From Fallopia convolvulus (lineage: Eukaryota; Streptophyta; Magnoliopsida; Caryophyllales; Polygonaceae), in contig OZ024730.1 of the NCBI GenBank assembly GCA_964016875.1, forward strand, positions 29,055,295 through 29,119,294: 64,000 bases of DNA, in the 5' to 3' direction. Made by a program: the position numbers and the translations under genes. This document shows, in pieces, positions 8,957 through 22,515 of this stretch (positions are counted from its first letter, which is position 1; each line of letters starts with the position of its first letter). Below the pieces are notes generated by a model, which was not told the origin of the DNA, searched no databases, and was given only the letters and a program-made list of their open reading frames with translations.

Positions 8957-11900
8957 CGAACCTAGAAACCGAATCCACATTTAGGAGTGACATTTACATG
9001 GACATTTCATCGAACACTTGGCGCGCAATGTTAGATCACAAGTCATTTTAAAGGCAAAACGAGAAAAAGCAAGTGTACATTAAATATATCTAGGCATAAG
9101 CATAAAAAAATGAGTATAGCGTCAAACCAATTAGCACATTCTACACTACAAAATCAAGATGGATCGAATAAAAGCATAAATTAGAACCTAGAAACCAAAT
9201 CCACATTTAGGAGTGACATTTACATGGACATTTCATCGAACACTTGGCGCATAATGTTAGATCACAAGTCATTTTAAACGCAAGGGGAGATAAAACAAGT
9301 GAACTTTAAAGACATCTAGGCATAAGCATAAAGAATGAGGATAGTATAAAGCCAATAAGCATAGTCTACACTACAAAATCAAGACGAATCGAATAAAAGC
9401 ATAAATTCGAACCTAGAAACCGAATCTACATTTAGGAGTGACATTTACATGGACATTTCATCGAACACTTGGCGCAATATGTTAGATCACAAGTCATTTT
9501 AATGGCAAAAGGAGAAAAAACAAGTGAACTTTAAAGACATCTAGACATAAGCATAAAGAATGAGGATAGTATCAAGCCAATAAGCACATTCTACACTACA
9601 AAATCAAGATGGATCGAATAAAAGCATAAATTCAAACCTAGAAACCGAATCCACATTTAGGAGTGACATTTACATGGACATTTCATCGAACACTTGGCGC
9701 GCAATGTTAGATCACAAGTCATTTTTAAGGCAGAAGGAGAAAAAACAAGTGAACTTTAAAGACATCTAGGCATAAGCATAAAGAATGAGTATAGTGTCAA
9801 GCCAATTAGCATATTCTGCACTACAAAATCAAGACCGATCGAATAAAAGCATAACTTCAAACCAAGAAACCGAATCCACATTTAGGAGTGAGATTTACAT
9901 GGACATTCATCGAACACTTGGCGCGCAATGTTAGATCACTAGTCAATTTTTAAAGGCCAAAGGAGAAAAAACAAGTGAACTTTAAAGACATCTAGACATA
10001 AGCATAAAGAATGAGGATAGTATCAAGCCAATAAGCACATTCTACACTACAAAATCAAGATGGATCGAATAAAAGCATAAATTCAAACCTAGAAACCGAA
10101 TCCACATTTAGGAGTGACATTTAAATGGACATTTCATCGAACACTTGGCGTGCAATGTTAGATGACAAGTCATTTTAATGCCAAAAGGAGAAAAAGCAAG
10201 TGAACTTTAAATATATCTAGGCATAAGCATAAAAAATGAGTATAGTGTCAAGCCAATTACCACATTCTACACTACAAAATCAAGACTTGATCGAATAAAA
10301 GCATATATTCTAACCAAGAAACCGAATCCACATTTAGGAGTGACATTTAAATGGACATTCATCGAACACTTGGTGCGCAATGTTAGATCACTAGTCAATT
10401 TTTAAAGGCCAAAGGAGAAAAAACAAGTGAACTTTAAAGACATCTAGACATAAGCATAAAGAATGAGGATAGTATCAAGCCAATAAGCACATTCTACATT
10501 ACAAAATCAAGATCGATCGAATAAAAGTATAAATTCGAACCTAGAAACCGAATCCACATTTAGGAGTGACATTTACATGGACATTTCATCGAACACTTGG
10601 CGCGCAATGTTAGATCACAAGTCATTTTAAAGGCAAAACGAGAAAAAGCAAGTGTACATTAAATATATCTAGGCATAAGCATAAAAAAATGAGTATAGCG
10701 TCAAACCAATTAGCACATTCTACACTACAAAATCAAGATGGATCGAATAAAAGCATAAATTAGAACCTAGAAACCAAATCCACATTTAGGAGTGACATTT
10801 ACATGGACGTTTCATCGAACACTTGGCGCATAATGTTAGATCACAAGTCATTTTAAACGCAAGGGGAGATAAAACAAGTGAACTTTAAAGACATCTAGGC
10901 ATAAGCATAAAGAATGAGGATAGTATCAAGCCAATAAGCATAGTCTACACTACAAAATCAAGACGGATCGAATAAAAGCATAAATTCGAACCTAGAAACC
11001 GAATCTACATTTAGGAGTGACATTTACATGGACATTTCATCGAACACTTGGCGCAATATGTTAGATCACAAGTCATTTTAATGGCAAAAGGAGAAAAAAC
11101 AAGTGAACTTTAAAGACATCTAGACATAAGCATAAAGAATGAGGATAGTATCAAGCCAATAAGCACATTCTACACTACAAAATCAAGATGGATCGAATAA
11201 AAGCATAAATTCAAACCTAGAAACCGAATCCACATTTAGGAGTGACATTTACATGGACATTTCATCGAACACTTGGCGCGCAATGTTAGATCACAAGTCA
11301 TTTTTAAGGCAGAAGGAGAAAAAACAAGTGAACTTTAAAGACATCTAGGCATAAGCATAAAGAATGAGTATAGTGTCAAGCCAATTACAATATTCTGCAC
11401 TACAAAATCAAGACCGATCGAATAAAAGCATAACTTCAAACCAAGAAACCGAATCCACATTTAGGAGTGAGATTTACATGGACATTCATCGAACACTTGG
11501 CGCGCAATGTTAGATCACTAGTCAATTTTTAAAGGCCAAAGGAGAAAAAACAAGTGAACTTTAAAGACATCTAGACATAAGCATAAAGAATGAGGATAGT
11601 ATCAAGCCAATAAGCACATTCTACACTACAAAATCAAGATGGATCGAATAAAAGCATAAATTCAAACCTAGAAACCGAATCCACATTTAGGAGTGACATT
11701 TAAATGGACATTTCATCGAACACTTGGCGTGCAATGTTAGATGACAAGTCATTTTAATGCCAAAAGGAGAAAAAGCAAGTGAACTTTAAATATATCTAGG
11801 CATAAGCATAAAAAATGAGTATAGTGTCAAGCCAATTACCACATTCTACACTACAAAATCAAGACTTGATCGAATAAAAGCATATATTCTAACCAAGAAA

Positions 11901-12180
11901 CCGAATCCACATTTAGGAGTGACATTTAAATGGACATTCATCGAACACTTGGTGCGCAATGTTAGATCACTAGTCAATTTTTAAAGGCCAAAGGAGAAAA
12001 AACAAGTGAACTTTAAAGACATCTAGACATAAGCATAAAGAATGAGGATAGTATCAAGCCAATAAGCACATTCTACATTACAAAATCAAGATCGATCGAA
12101 TAAAAGTATAAATTCGAACCTAGAAACCGAATCCACATTTAGGAGTGACATTTACATGGACATTTCATCGAACACTTGGC
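8957..12180 (+). repeat. Seven-monomer higher-order repeat, two copies (1,579 bp)
   Basis: The rare variant gagaaaaagcaagtgtacat begins at 9061 and again at 10640, 1,579 bp apart, and the intervening variants keep the same order. Copies are about 8957-10535 and 10536-12114, with similarity running on to about 12180. Only a handful of differences are seen, for example atttcatcg/gtttcatcg (9229/10808) and ttagcatatt/ttacaatatt (9806/11385). Confidence 0.87.
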
Positions 12181-14620
12181 GTGCAATGTTAGGTCACAAG
12201 TCATTTTAAAGGCAAAACGAGAAAAAGCAAGTGATCTTTAAATATATCTAGGCGTAAGCATAAAAAATGAGTATAGTGTCAAGCCAATAAGCACATTCTG
12301 CACTACAAAATCACGACAGATCGAATGAAAGCATCAATTCGAACCTAGAAACAGAATCCACATTTAGGAGTGATATTTACATGGACATTTCATCGAACAC
12401 TTGGCGTGTAATGTTAGATCACAAGTCATTTTAATGGCAAAAGCAGGAAAAGCAAGTGAACTTTAAATATATCTAGGAATAAGAATAAAAAAATGAGTAT
12501 AGTGTCAAGCCAATTAGCATATTCTACAATACAAAATCAAGACTTGATCGAATAAAAGCATAACTTCAAACCAAGAAACCGAATCCAAATTTAGGAGTGA
12601 CATTTAAATGGACATTCATAGAACACTTGGCACGCAATGTTAGATCACTAGTTAATTTTTAAAGGCCAAAGGAGAAAAAACAAGTGAACTTTAAAGACAC
12701 CTAGGCATAAGCATAAAGAATGAGGATAGTATCAAGCCAATAATCACATTCTACATTACAAAATCAAGACATGATCGAATAAAAGCATAACTTCAAACCA
12801 AGAAACCGAATCCACATTTACGACTGACATTTACATGGACATTCATCGAACACTTGGCGCGCAATGTTAGATCAATAGTCAATTTTTAAAGGCCAAAGGA
12901 GAAAAAACAAGTGAACTTTAAAGACATCTAGGTATAAGCATAAAGAATGAGGATAGTATGAAGCCAATAAGCACATTCTACACTACAAAATCAAGATGGA
13001 TCGAATAAAAGCATAAATTCGAACCTAGAAACCGAATCCACATTTAGGAGTGACATTTACATGGACATTTCATCGAACACTTGGCGCGCAGTGTAAGATC
13101 ACAAGTCATTTTATAGGCAAAAGGAGAAAAAGCAAGTGAACTTTAAATATATCTAGGCATAAGCATAAACAATTGAGTATAGTGTCAATCCAATTAGCAC
13201 ATTTTGCAATACAAAATCAAGACTTGATCGAATAAAAGTATAACTTCAAACCTAGAAACCGAATCCACATTTTGTAGTGACATTTACATGGACATTCATC
13301 GAACACTTGGCGCGCAATGTTAGATCACTAGTCAATTTTTAAAGGCCAAAGGAGAAAAAACAACTGAACTTTAAAGACATCTAGGCATAAGCATAAAGAA
13401 TGAGGATAGTCTCATGCCAATAAGCACATTCTACATTATAAAAGCAAGACTTGATCGAATAAAAGCATAACTTCAAACCAAGAAATCGAATCCACATTTA
13501 CGAGTGACATTTACATGGACATTCATCGAACACTTGGCGCGCAATGTTAGATCAATAGTCAATTTTTAAAGGCCAAAGGAGAAAAAACAAGTGAACTTTA
13601 AAGACGTCTAGACATAAGCATAAAGAATGAGGATAGTATCAAGCCAATAAGCACATTCTACATTACAAAATCAAGATCGATCGAATAAAAGTATAAATTC
13701 GAACCTAGAAACCGAATCCACATTTAGGAGTGACATTTACATGGACATTTCATCGAACACTTGGCCTGCAATGTTAGATGACAAGTTATTTTAATGGCAA
13801 AAGGAGAAAAAGCAAGTGAACTTTAAATATATCTAGGCATAAGCATAAAAAAATGAGTATAGTGTCAAGCCAATTACCACATTCTACACTACAAAATCAA
13901 GACTTAATCGAATAAAAGCATATTTTCTAACCAAGAAACCGAATCCACATTTAGGAGTGACATTTAAATGGACATTCATCGAACACTTGGCGCGCAATCT
14001 TAGATCACTAGTCAATTTTAAAAGGCCAAAGGAGAAAAAACAATTGAACTTTAAAGACATCTAGGCATAAGCATAAAGAATGAGGATAGTATCAAGCCAA
14101 TAAGTACATTCTACATTACAAAATCAAGATCGATCGAATAAAAGTATAAATTCGAACCTAGAAACCGAATCCACATTTAGGAGTGACATTTACATGGACA
14201 TTTCATCGAACACTTGGCGTGCAATGTTAGATCACAAGTCATTTTAAACGCAAAGGGAGAAAAAACAAGTGAACTTTAAAGACATCTAGGCATAAGCATA
14301 AAGAATGAGGATAGTATTAAGCCAATAAGCACATTCTACACTACAAAATCAATAAGGATCGAATAAAAGCATAAATTCAAACCTAGAAACCAAATCCACA
14401 TTTAGGAGTGACATTTACATGGACATTTCATCGAACACTTGGCGTGCAATGTTAGGTCACAAGTCATTTTAAAGGCAAAACGAGAAAAAGCAAGTGACCT
14501 TTAAATATATCTAGGCGTAAGCATAAAAAATGAGTATAGTGTCAAGCCAATAAGCACATTCTGCACTACAAAATCACGACAGATCGAATGAAAGCATCAA
14601 TTCGAACCTAGAAACCGAAT

Positions 14621-14850
14621 GCCACATTTAGGAGGGACATTTACATGAACATTTCATCGAACACTTGGCATGCAATTGTAGATCTCAAGTCAATTTTTTA
14701 AAGGAAAAAGGACAAAAAAAACAAGTGAACTTTAAAGACATCTAGGTATATGCATAAATAATGAGAATAGTATCAAGCCAATAAGTACATTCTGCACTAC
14801 AAAATCAAGACCGATCGAATAAAAGCATAAATTCGAACCTAGAAACAGAA
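14621..14850 (+). repeat. Divergent type-C satellite monomer
   Basis: Distinct from A and B by gccacatttaggagggac at its start, then acatgaacatttc, ggcatgcaattgtagatc, an expanded T run before aaaggaaaaaggac, and ctaggtatatgcataaataa. Related monomers start at 48625, 51799, 54295, 62907 and 63363, with a chimeric one near 55210. They are usually preceded by a monomer carrying cacgacagatcgaatgaaag. I saw none between about 15 and 48 kb. Confidence 0.85.
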
Positions 14851-15728
14851 TCCACATTTAGGAGTGATATTTAAATGGACATTTCATCGAACACTTGGCG
14901 TGTAATGTTAGATCACAAGTCATTTTAATGGCAAAAGGAGAAAAAGCAAGTGAACTTTAAATTTATCTAGGAATAAGCATAAAAAAATGAGTATAGTGTC
15001 AAGCCAATAAGCGTATTCTACAATACAAAATCAAGACTTGATCGAATAAAAGCATAACTTCAAACCAAGAAACCGAATCCAAATTTAGGAGTGACATTTA
15101 CATGGACATTCATCAAACACTTGACGCACAATGTTAGATCACTAGTCAATTGTTAAAGGCCAATGGAGAAAAAACAAGTGAACTTTAAAGACATCTAGGC
15201 ATAAGCATAAAGAATGAGGATAGTATCAAGCGAATAAGCACATTCTACATTACAAAATCAAGACTTGATAGAATAAGAGCATAACTTCAAACCAAGAAAC
15301 CGAATCCACATTTACGAGTGACATTTACATGGACATTCATCGAACACTTGGCGCGCAATGTTAGATCAATAGTCAATTTTTAAAGGCCAAAGGAGAAAAA
15401 ACAAGTGAACTTTAAAGACATCTAGGCATAAGCATAAAGAATGAGGATAGTATGAAGCCAATAAGCACATTCTACACTACAAAATCAAGATGGATCGAAT
15501 AAAAGCATAAATTCGAACCTAGAAACCGAATCCAAATTTAGGAGTGACATTTGCATGGACATTTCATCGAACACTTGGCGGGCAATGTTAGATCACAAGT
15601 CATTTTAAAGGCAAAAGGAGAAAAAGCAAGTGAACTTTAAATATATCTAGGCATAAGCATAAAAAAATGAGTATAGTGTCAAGCCAATTAGCACATTTTG
15701 CAATACAAAATCAAGACTTGATCGAATA

Positions 15729-15733
15729 AAAGT
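15729..15733. repeat. Target-site duplication, left copy (aaagt)
   Basis: aaagt before the solo LTR is repeated at 16790-16794. Fusing the flanks restores the common monomer text gaataaaagtataacttc. Confidence 0.93.
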
Positions 15734-15906
15734 TGTTGGGACGTTGTTGGGACCTCTGGTTCTAAACAACAGATCAACGATTCAATTCTCTAGTTTTGAT
15801 AATGACAAACACCATAGGGAACTAATGTGGTTTGTTCAAGTATTTCTAAGGAACACAGGTACAGCCAAGAACTCCTACGAATGACCAAAAGCCACTGCAG
15901 GCCACA

Positions 15907-16054
15907 ATGAAGAGTTTCCATCAAGGGAACTCTGAAGAGGAAAGTTCCCATGAAGTGGGAACTCCCAGAAACAATCAAGAGAACACAAGCTTACAACGAT
16001 GAAGAGTTTCCATTAAGGGAACTCTGAAGAAGTCAGTTCCCATGACATGGGAAC
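15907..16054 (+). repeat. 92-bp direct repeat inside the solo LTR
   Basis: atgaagagtttccat begins at 15907 and again at 15999. Both copies continue with aagggaactctgaaga, then gttcccatga and tgggaactc. Within each copy, gttcccatga...tgggaac forms a short inverted repeat. Repeated blocks like this in the U3 part of an LTR often hold enhancer elements, but no specific factor site is claimed. Confidence 0.8.
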
Positions 16055-16283
16055 TCACATGTGAGGACAACGACCGTTCAGCGCAGATCGCGGGATTCTG
16101 TCTCAGACAGCCCGAGGGAACAGTCTGAGGATCAGACTGTCATGCTTCATCCAACGGTCCGATTGATCCAAGAAGTTGACCTAGTTCAAACCAAAGTCAC
16201 ATGTGAAGAAAGTACAACTTGGGCATCAAGCAAAGGGCATTTTGGACACAAACGAAAGATGCGACTGGCCAAGCTCATTGGAC

Positions 16284-16290
16284 TATAAAG
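16284..16290 (+). promoter_or_regulatory. Candidate TATA box of the solo LTR
   Basis: TATAAAG, about 550 bp into the LTR and downstream of the 92-bp repeats, is a plausible U3 promoter element and supports plus orientation. A second TATAAAG at 16673-16679 lies closer to the 3' end and is less likely to be the promoter. Confidence 0.45.
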
Positions 16291-16789
16291 CCAAATGAAT
16301 AGTACTCGGTATGAGTACTTCTCCAAGAACTTACAAACACCCACATCAGAGAAAAGAAAGAAAAGGAAGAGAAGTCCCCGCCGGCGAGTGTGTGATCTCG
16401 ACGACGGTGAAGCTGAAGTTCCCAAGAGCAAGGGAACTGAGAAGTCAGCGTAAGGTTTGAGTTACTTGTGTTTTGCTGTTGTGAGCTTAGGATCTCAGTT
16501 GAGAGGATTTACTAGTGTTGCTAGAGTTAGGAAGAACTTGTAGGAACAGAGAAGTGTAAATCCGGCTGTGTAACTAAGGAACAAAGCAATCAATATAAGT
16601 AAGTCATTCAAAATCCTCCAAGCGGAGGTAGAGGTTTACCCATACAACTAGTTGGTTGTATTGGGGTTCCTCTATAAAGGAACTGTGCCTTTTACTGTTT
16701 TTATTACTTGCGATTATTTACTTCCGCTGCCTTGGGAACAGCTTAATTGCCAATTCCCAAGCTCATTGCTAACCGGTTACGATCCAACA

Positions 16790-16794
16790 AAAGT
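16790..16794. repeat. Target-site duplication, right copy (aaagt)
   Basis: Second copy of the 5-bp target. The B-type monomer resumes immediately (ataacttcaaacctag). Confidence 0.93.
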
Positions 16795-17711
16795 ATAACT
16801 TCAAACCTAGAAACCGAATCCACATTTAGGAGTGACATTTACATGGACATTCATCGAATACTTGGTGCGCAATTTTAGATCACTAGTCATTTTAAACACA
16901 AAAGGAGAAAAAGCAAGTAAACGTTAAATATATCTAGGCAAAAGCATAAAAAAATGAGTATAGTGTCAAGCCAATTAGAACATTCTACACTACAAAATAA
17001 AGATGGATCGAATAAAAGCATAAATTCGAACCTAGAAACCGAATCCACATATAGGAGTCACATTTACATGGACATTTCATCGAGCACTTGGCGCGCAATG
17101 TTAGATCACAAGTCATTTTAAAGGAAAAAGGAGAAAAAACAAGTGAACTTTAAAGACATCTAGGAATAAGCATAAAGAATAAGGATAGTATCAAGCCAAT
17201 AAGCACATTCTACACTACAAAATTAAGACGGATCGGATAAAAGCATAAAATCGAACCTAGAAACCGAATCCACATTTAGGAGTGACATTTACATGGACAT
17301 TTCATCGAACACTTGGCGCGCAGTGTTAGATCACAAGTCATTTTAATGGCAAAAGGAGAAAAAGCAAGTGAACATTAAATATATCTAGGCATAAGCATAA
17401 AAAAATGAGTAGAGTGTCAAGCCAATTAACACAATTTGCAGTACAAAATCAAGAACTTATCGAATAAAAGCATAACTTCAAACCAAGAAACCGAATCCTC
17501 ATTTAGGAGTGACATTTACATGGACATTCATCGAACACTTGGCGCGCAATGTTAGATCAATAGTCAATTTTTAAAGGCCAAAGGAGAAAAAACAAGTGAA
17601 CTTTAAAGACATCTAGGCACAAGCATAAAGAATGAGGATAGTATCAAGCCAATAAGCACATTCTACACTACAAAATCATGATGGATCGAATAAAAGCATA
17701 AATTCGAACCT

Positions 17712-20700
17712 AGAAACCGAATCCACATTTAGGAGTGACATTTACATGGACATTTCATCGAACACTTGGCGCGCAATGTTAGATCACAAGTCATTTTAAA
17801 CGCAAAGGGAGAAAAAACAAGTGAACTTTAAAGACATCTAGGCATAAGCATAAAGAATGAGGATAGTATCAAGCCAATAAGCACATTCTACACTACAAAA
17901 TCAATAAGGATCGAATAAAAGCATAAATTCGAACCTAGAAACCGAATCCACATTTAGGAGTGACATTTACATGGACATTTCATCGAACACTTGGCGCGCA
18001 ATGTTAGATCACAAGTCATTTTAAAGGCAAAAGCAGAAAAAGCAAGTGAACATTAAATATATCTAGGCATAAGCATAAAAAAATGAGTATAGTGTCAAGC
18101 CAATTAACACATTTTGCAGTACAAAATCAAGAACTTATCGAATAAAAGCATAATTTCAAACCAAGAAACCGAATCCTCATTTAGGAGTGACATTTACATG
18201 GACATTCATCGAACACTTGGCGCGCAATGTTAGATCAATAGTCAATTTTTAAAGGCCAAAGGAGAAAAAACAAGTGAACTTTAAAGACATCTAGGCATAA
18301 GCATAAAGAATGAGGATAGTATCAAGCCAATAAGCACATTCTACACTACAAAATCATGATGGATCGAATAAAAGCATAAATTCGAACCTAGAAACCGAAT
18401 CCACATTTAGGAGTGACATTTACATGGACATTTCATCGAACACTTGGCGAGCAATGTTAGATCACAAGTCATTTTAAACGCAAAGGGAGAAAAAACAAGT
18501 GAACTTTAAAGACATCTAGGCATAAGCATAAAGAATGAGGATAGTATCAAGCCAATAAGCACATTCTACACTACAAAATCAATAAGGATCGAATAAAAGC
18601 ATAAATTCGAACCTAGAAACCGAATCCACATTTAGGAGTGACATTTACATGGACATTTCATCGAACACTTGGCGCGCAATGTTAGATCACAAGTCATTTT
18701 AAAGGCAAAAGCAGAAAAAGCAAGTGAACATTAAATATATCTAGGCATAAGCATAAAAAAATGAGTATAGTGTCAAGCCAATTAACACATTCTACACTAC
18801 AAAATCAAGATGGATCGAATAAAAGTATAACTTCAAACCTAGAAACCGAATCCACATTTAGGAGTGACATTTACATGGACATTTCATCGAACACTTGGCG
18901 CGCAATGTTAGATCACAAGTCATTTTAAAGGAAAAAAGGAGAAAAAACAAGTGAACTTTAAAGACATCTAGGCATAAGCATAAAGAATGAGGATAGTATC
19001 AAGCCAATAAGCACATTCTACACTACAAAATCATGATGGATCGAATAAAAGCATAAATTCGAACCTAGAAACCGAATCCACATTTAGGAGTGACATTGAC
19101 ATGGAAATTTCAACGACACTTGGCGCGCAATGTTAGATCACAAGTCATTTTAAAGGCAAAAGGAGAAAAAGCAAGTGAACATTAAATATATCTAGGCATA
19201 AGCATAAAAAAATGAGTATAGTGTCAAGCCAATTAGCACATTCTACACTACAAAATCAAGATGGATCGAATAAAAGTATAACTTCAAACCTAGAAACCGA
19301 ATCCACATTTAGGAGTGACATTTACATGGACATTTCATCGAACACTTGGCGCGCAATGTTAGATCACAAGTCATTTTAAACGCAAAGGGAGAAAAAACAA
19401 GTGAACTTTAAAGACATCTAGGCATAAGCATAAAGAATGAGGATAGTATCAAGCCAATAAGCACATTCTACACTACAAAATCAATAAGGATCGAATAAAA
19501 GCATAAATTCGAACCTAGAAACCGAATCCACATTTAGGAGTGACATTTACATGGACATTTCATCGAACACTTGGCGCGCAATGTTAGATCACAAGTCATT
19601 TTAAAGGCAAAAGCAGAAAAAGCAAGTGAACATTAAATATATCTAGGCATAAGCATAAAAAAATGAGTATAGTGTCAAGCCAATTAACACATTTTGCAGT
19701 ACAAAATCAAGAACTTATCGAATAAAAGCATAATTTCAAACCAAGAAACCGAATCCTCATTTAGGAGTGACATTTACATGGACATTCATCGAACACTTGG
19801 CGCGCAATGTTAGATCAATAGTCAATTTTTAAAGGCCAAAGGAGAAAAAACAAGTGAACTTTAAAGACATCTAGGCATAAGCATAAAGAATGAGGATAGT
19901 ATCAAGCCAATAAGCACATTCTACACTACAAAATCATGATGGATCGAATAAAAGCATAAATTCGAACCTAGAAACCGAATCCACATTTAGGAGTGACATT
20001 TACATGGACATTTCATCGAACACTTGGCGAGCAATGTTAGATCACAAGTCATTTTAAACGCAAAGGGAGAAAAAACAAGTGAACTTTAAAGACATCTAGG
20101 CATAAGCATAAAGAATGAGGATAGTATCAAGCCAATAAGCACATTCTACACTACAAAATCAATAAGGATCGAATAAAAGCATAAATTCGAACCTAGAAAC
20201 CGAATCCACATTTAGGAGTGACATTTACATGGACATTTCATCGAACACTTGGCGCGCAATGTTAGATCACAAGTCATTTTAAAGGCAAAAGCAGAAAAAG
20301 CAAGTGAACATTAAATATATCTAGGCATAAGCATAAAAAAATGAGTATAGTGTCAAGCCAATTAGCACATTCTACACTACAAAATCAAGATGGATCGAAT
20401 AAAAGTATAACTTCAAACCTAGAAACCGAATCCACATTTAGGAGTGACATTTACATGGACATTTCATCGAACACTTGGCGCGCAATGTTAGATCACAAGT
20501 CATTTTAAAGGAAAAAAGGAGAAAAAACAAGTGAACTTTAAAGACATCTAGGCATAAGCATAAAGAATGAGGATAGTATCAAGCCAATAAGCACATTCTA
20601 CACTACAAAATCATGATGGATCGAATAAAAGCATAAATTCGAACCTAGAAACCGAATCCACATTTAGGAGTGACATTGACATGGAAATTTCAACGACACT

Positions 20701-22515
20701 TGGCGCGCAATGTTAGATCACAAGTCATTTTAAAGGCAAAAGGAGAAAAAGCAAGTGAACATTAAATATATCTAGGCATAAGCATAAAAAAATGAGTATA
20801 GTGTCAAGCCAATTAGCACATTCTACACTACAAAATCAAGATGGATCGAATAAAAGTATAACTTCAAACCTAGAAACCGAATCCACATTTAGGAGTGACA
20901 TTTACATGGACATTTCATCGAACACTTGGCGCGCAATGTTAGATCACAAGTCATTTTAAACGCAAAGGGAGAAAAAACAAGTGAACTTTAAAGACATCTA
21001 GGCATAAGCATAAAGAATGAGGATAGTATCAAGCCAATAAGCACATTCTACACTACAAAATCAATAAGGATCGAATAAAAGCATAAATTCGAACCTAGAA
21101 ACCGAATCCACATTTAGGAGAGACATTTACATGGACATTTCATCGAACACTTGGCGCGCAATGTTAGATCACAAGTCATTTTAAAGGCAAAAGCAGAAAA
21201 AGCAAGTGAACATTAAATATATCTAGGCATAAGCATAAAAAAATGAGTATAGTGTCAAGCCAATTAACACATTTTGCAGTACAAAATCAAGAACTTATCG
21301 AATAAAAGCATAATTTCAAACCAAGAAACCGAATCCTCATTTAGGAGTGACATTTACATGGACATTCATCGAACACTTGGCGCGCAATGTTAGATCAATA
21401 GTCAATTTTTAAAGGCCAAAGGAGAAAAAACAAGTGAACTTTAAAGACATCTAGGCATAAGCATAAAGAATGAGGATAGTATCAAGCCAATAAGCACATT
21501 CTACACTACAAAATCATGATGGATCGAATAAAAGCATAAATTCGAACCTAGAAACCGAATCCACATTTAGGAGTGACATTTACATGGACATTTCATCGAA
21601 CACTTGGCGAGCAATGTTAGATCACAAGTCATTTTAAACGCAAAGGGAGAAAAAACAAGTGAACTTTAAAGACATCTAGGCATAAGCATAAAGAATGAGG
21701 ATAGTATCAAGCCAATAAGCACATTCTACACTACAAAATCAATAAGGATCGAATAAAAGCATAAATTCGAACCTAGAAACCGAATCCACATTTAGGAGTG
21801 ACATTTACATGGACATTTCATCGAACACTTGGCGCGCAATGTTAGATCACAAGTCATTTTAAAGGCAAAAGCAGAAAAAGCAAGTGAACATTAAATATAT
21901 CTAGGCATAAGCATAAAAAAATGAGTATAGTGTCAAGCCAATTAGCACATTCTACACTACAAAATCAAGATGGATCGAATAAAAGTATAACTTCAAACCT
22001 AGAAACTGAATCCACATTTAGGAGTGACATTTACATGGACATTTCATCGAACACTTGGCGCGCAATGTTAGATCACAAGTCATTTTAAAGGAAAAAAGGA
22101 GAAAAAACAAGTGAACTTTAAAGACATCTAGGCATAAGCATAAAGAATGAGGATAGTATCAAGCCAATAAGCACATTCTACACTACAAAATTATGATGGA
22201 TCGAATAAAAGCATAAATTCGAACCTAGAAACCGAATCCACATTTAGGAGTGACATTGACATGGAAATTTCAACGACACTTGGCGCGCAATGTTAGATCA
22301 CAAGTCATTTTAAAGGCAAAAGGAGAAAAAGCAAGTGAACATTAAATATATCTAGGCATAAGCATAAAAAAATGAGTATAGTGTCAAGCCAATTAGCACA
22401 TTCTACACTACAAAATCAAGATGGATCGAATAAAAGTATAACTTCAAACCTAGAAACCGAATCCACATTTAGGAGTGACATTTACATGGACATTTCATCG
22501 AACACTTGGCGCGCA
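17712..22515 (+). repeat. Seven-monomer higher-order repeat, three copies (1,580 bp)
   Basis: tgacattgacatggaaattt occurs at 19091, 20671 and 22251, and cacttggcgagcaatg at 18441, 20021 and 21601, each exactly 1,580 bp apart. Copies are about 17712-19291, 19292-20871 and 20872-22451, and identity ends at 22515, where caatg becomes cagtg. Only single-base differences are seen, for example ttaacac/ttagcac at 18783 versus 20363, and aaaccg/aaactg near 22006. This is one of the most homogeneous blocks in the window. A partial further copy of the same monomer order lies at about 25.4-25.9 kb. Confidence 0.93.

Larger units (their letters stand above)
7967..15728 (+). repeat. Satellite array, segment 2
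   Basis: Continues the same approximately 226-bp head-to-tail repeat in register with segment 1, about 34 monomers. A and B types are mixed rather than strictly alternating. Variants in this segment include caatatgttag at the normally CpG-rich box (near 9475 and 11055) and the type-C monomer at about 14.6-14.85 kb. No gene or RNA is visible. Confidence 0.97.
15734..16789 (+). mobile_element. Solo LTR, probably Ty1/copia
   Basis: A 1,056-bp insertion with ends TGTTGG...CCAACA (a 6-bp inverted repeat with TG/CA termini) and a 5-bp target duplication. No primer-binding site follows the right end and no polypurine tract precedes the left end, because satellite resumes directly on both sides. It is therefore a single LTR left by recombination between the two LTRs of an element. 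The 3' part, with aggtagaggtttaccc, then tctataaagg and gcgattatttacttccgctg, resembles the R/U5 part of plant copia-type LTRs, which suggests plus orientation. The longest open frame inside (16061-16288) has no recognisable product. Family name not determined. Confidence 0.88.

Noticed and set aside
15734..15755. Alternative start of the solo LTR at the second TGTTGGGAC (15745)
   Set aside because: Only the first start (15734) is preceded by aaagt, matching the right-hand target duplication. The bases before 15745 do not match it.
16061..16288. 75-codon frame inside the solo LTR
   Set aside because: LTR sequence with no recognisable domain. No promoter or protein similarity is visible.
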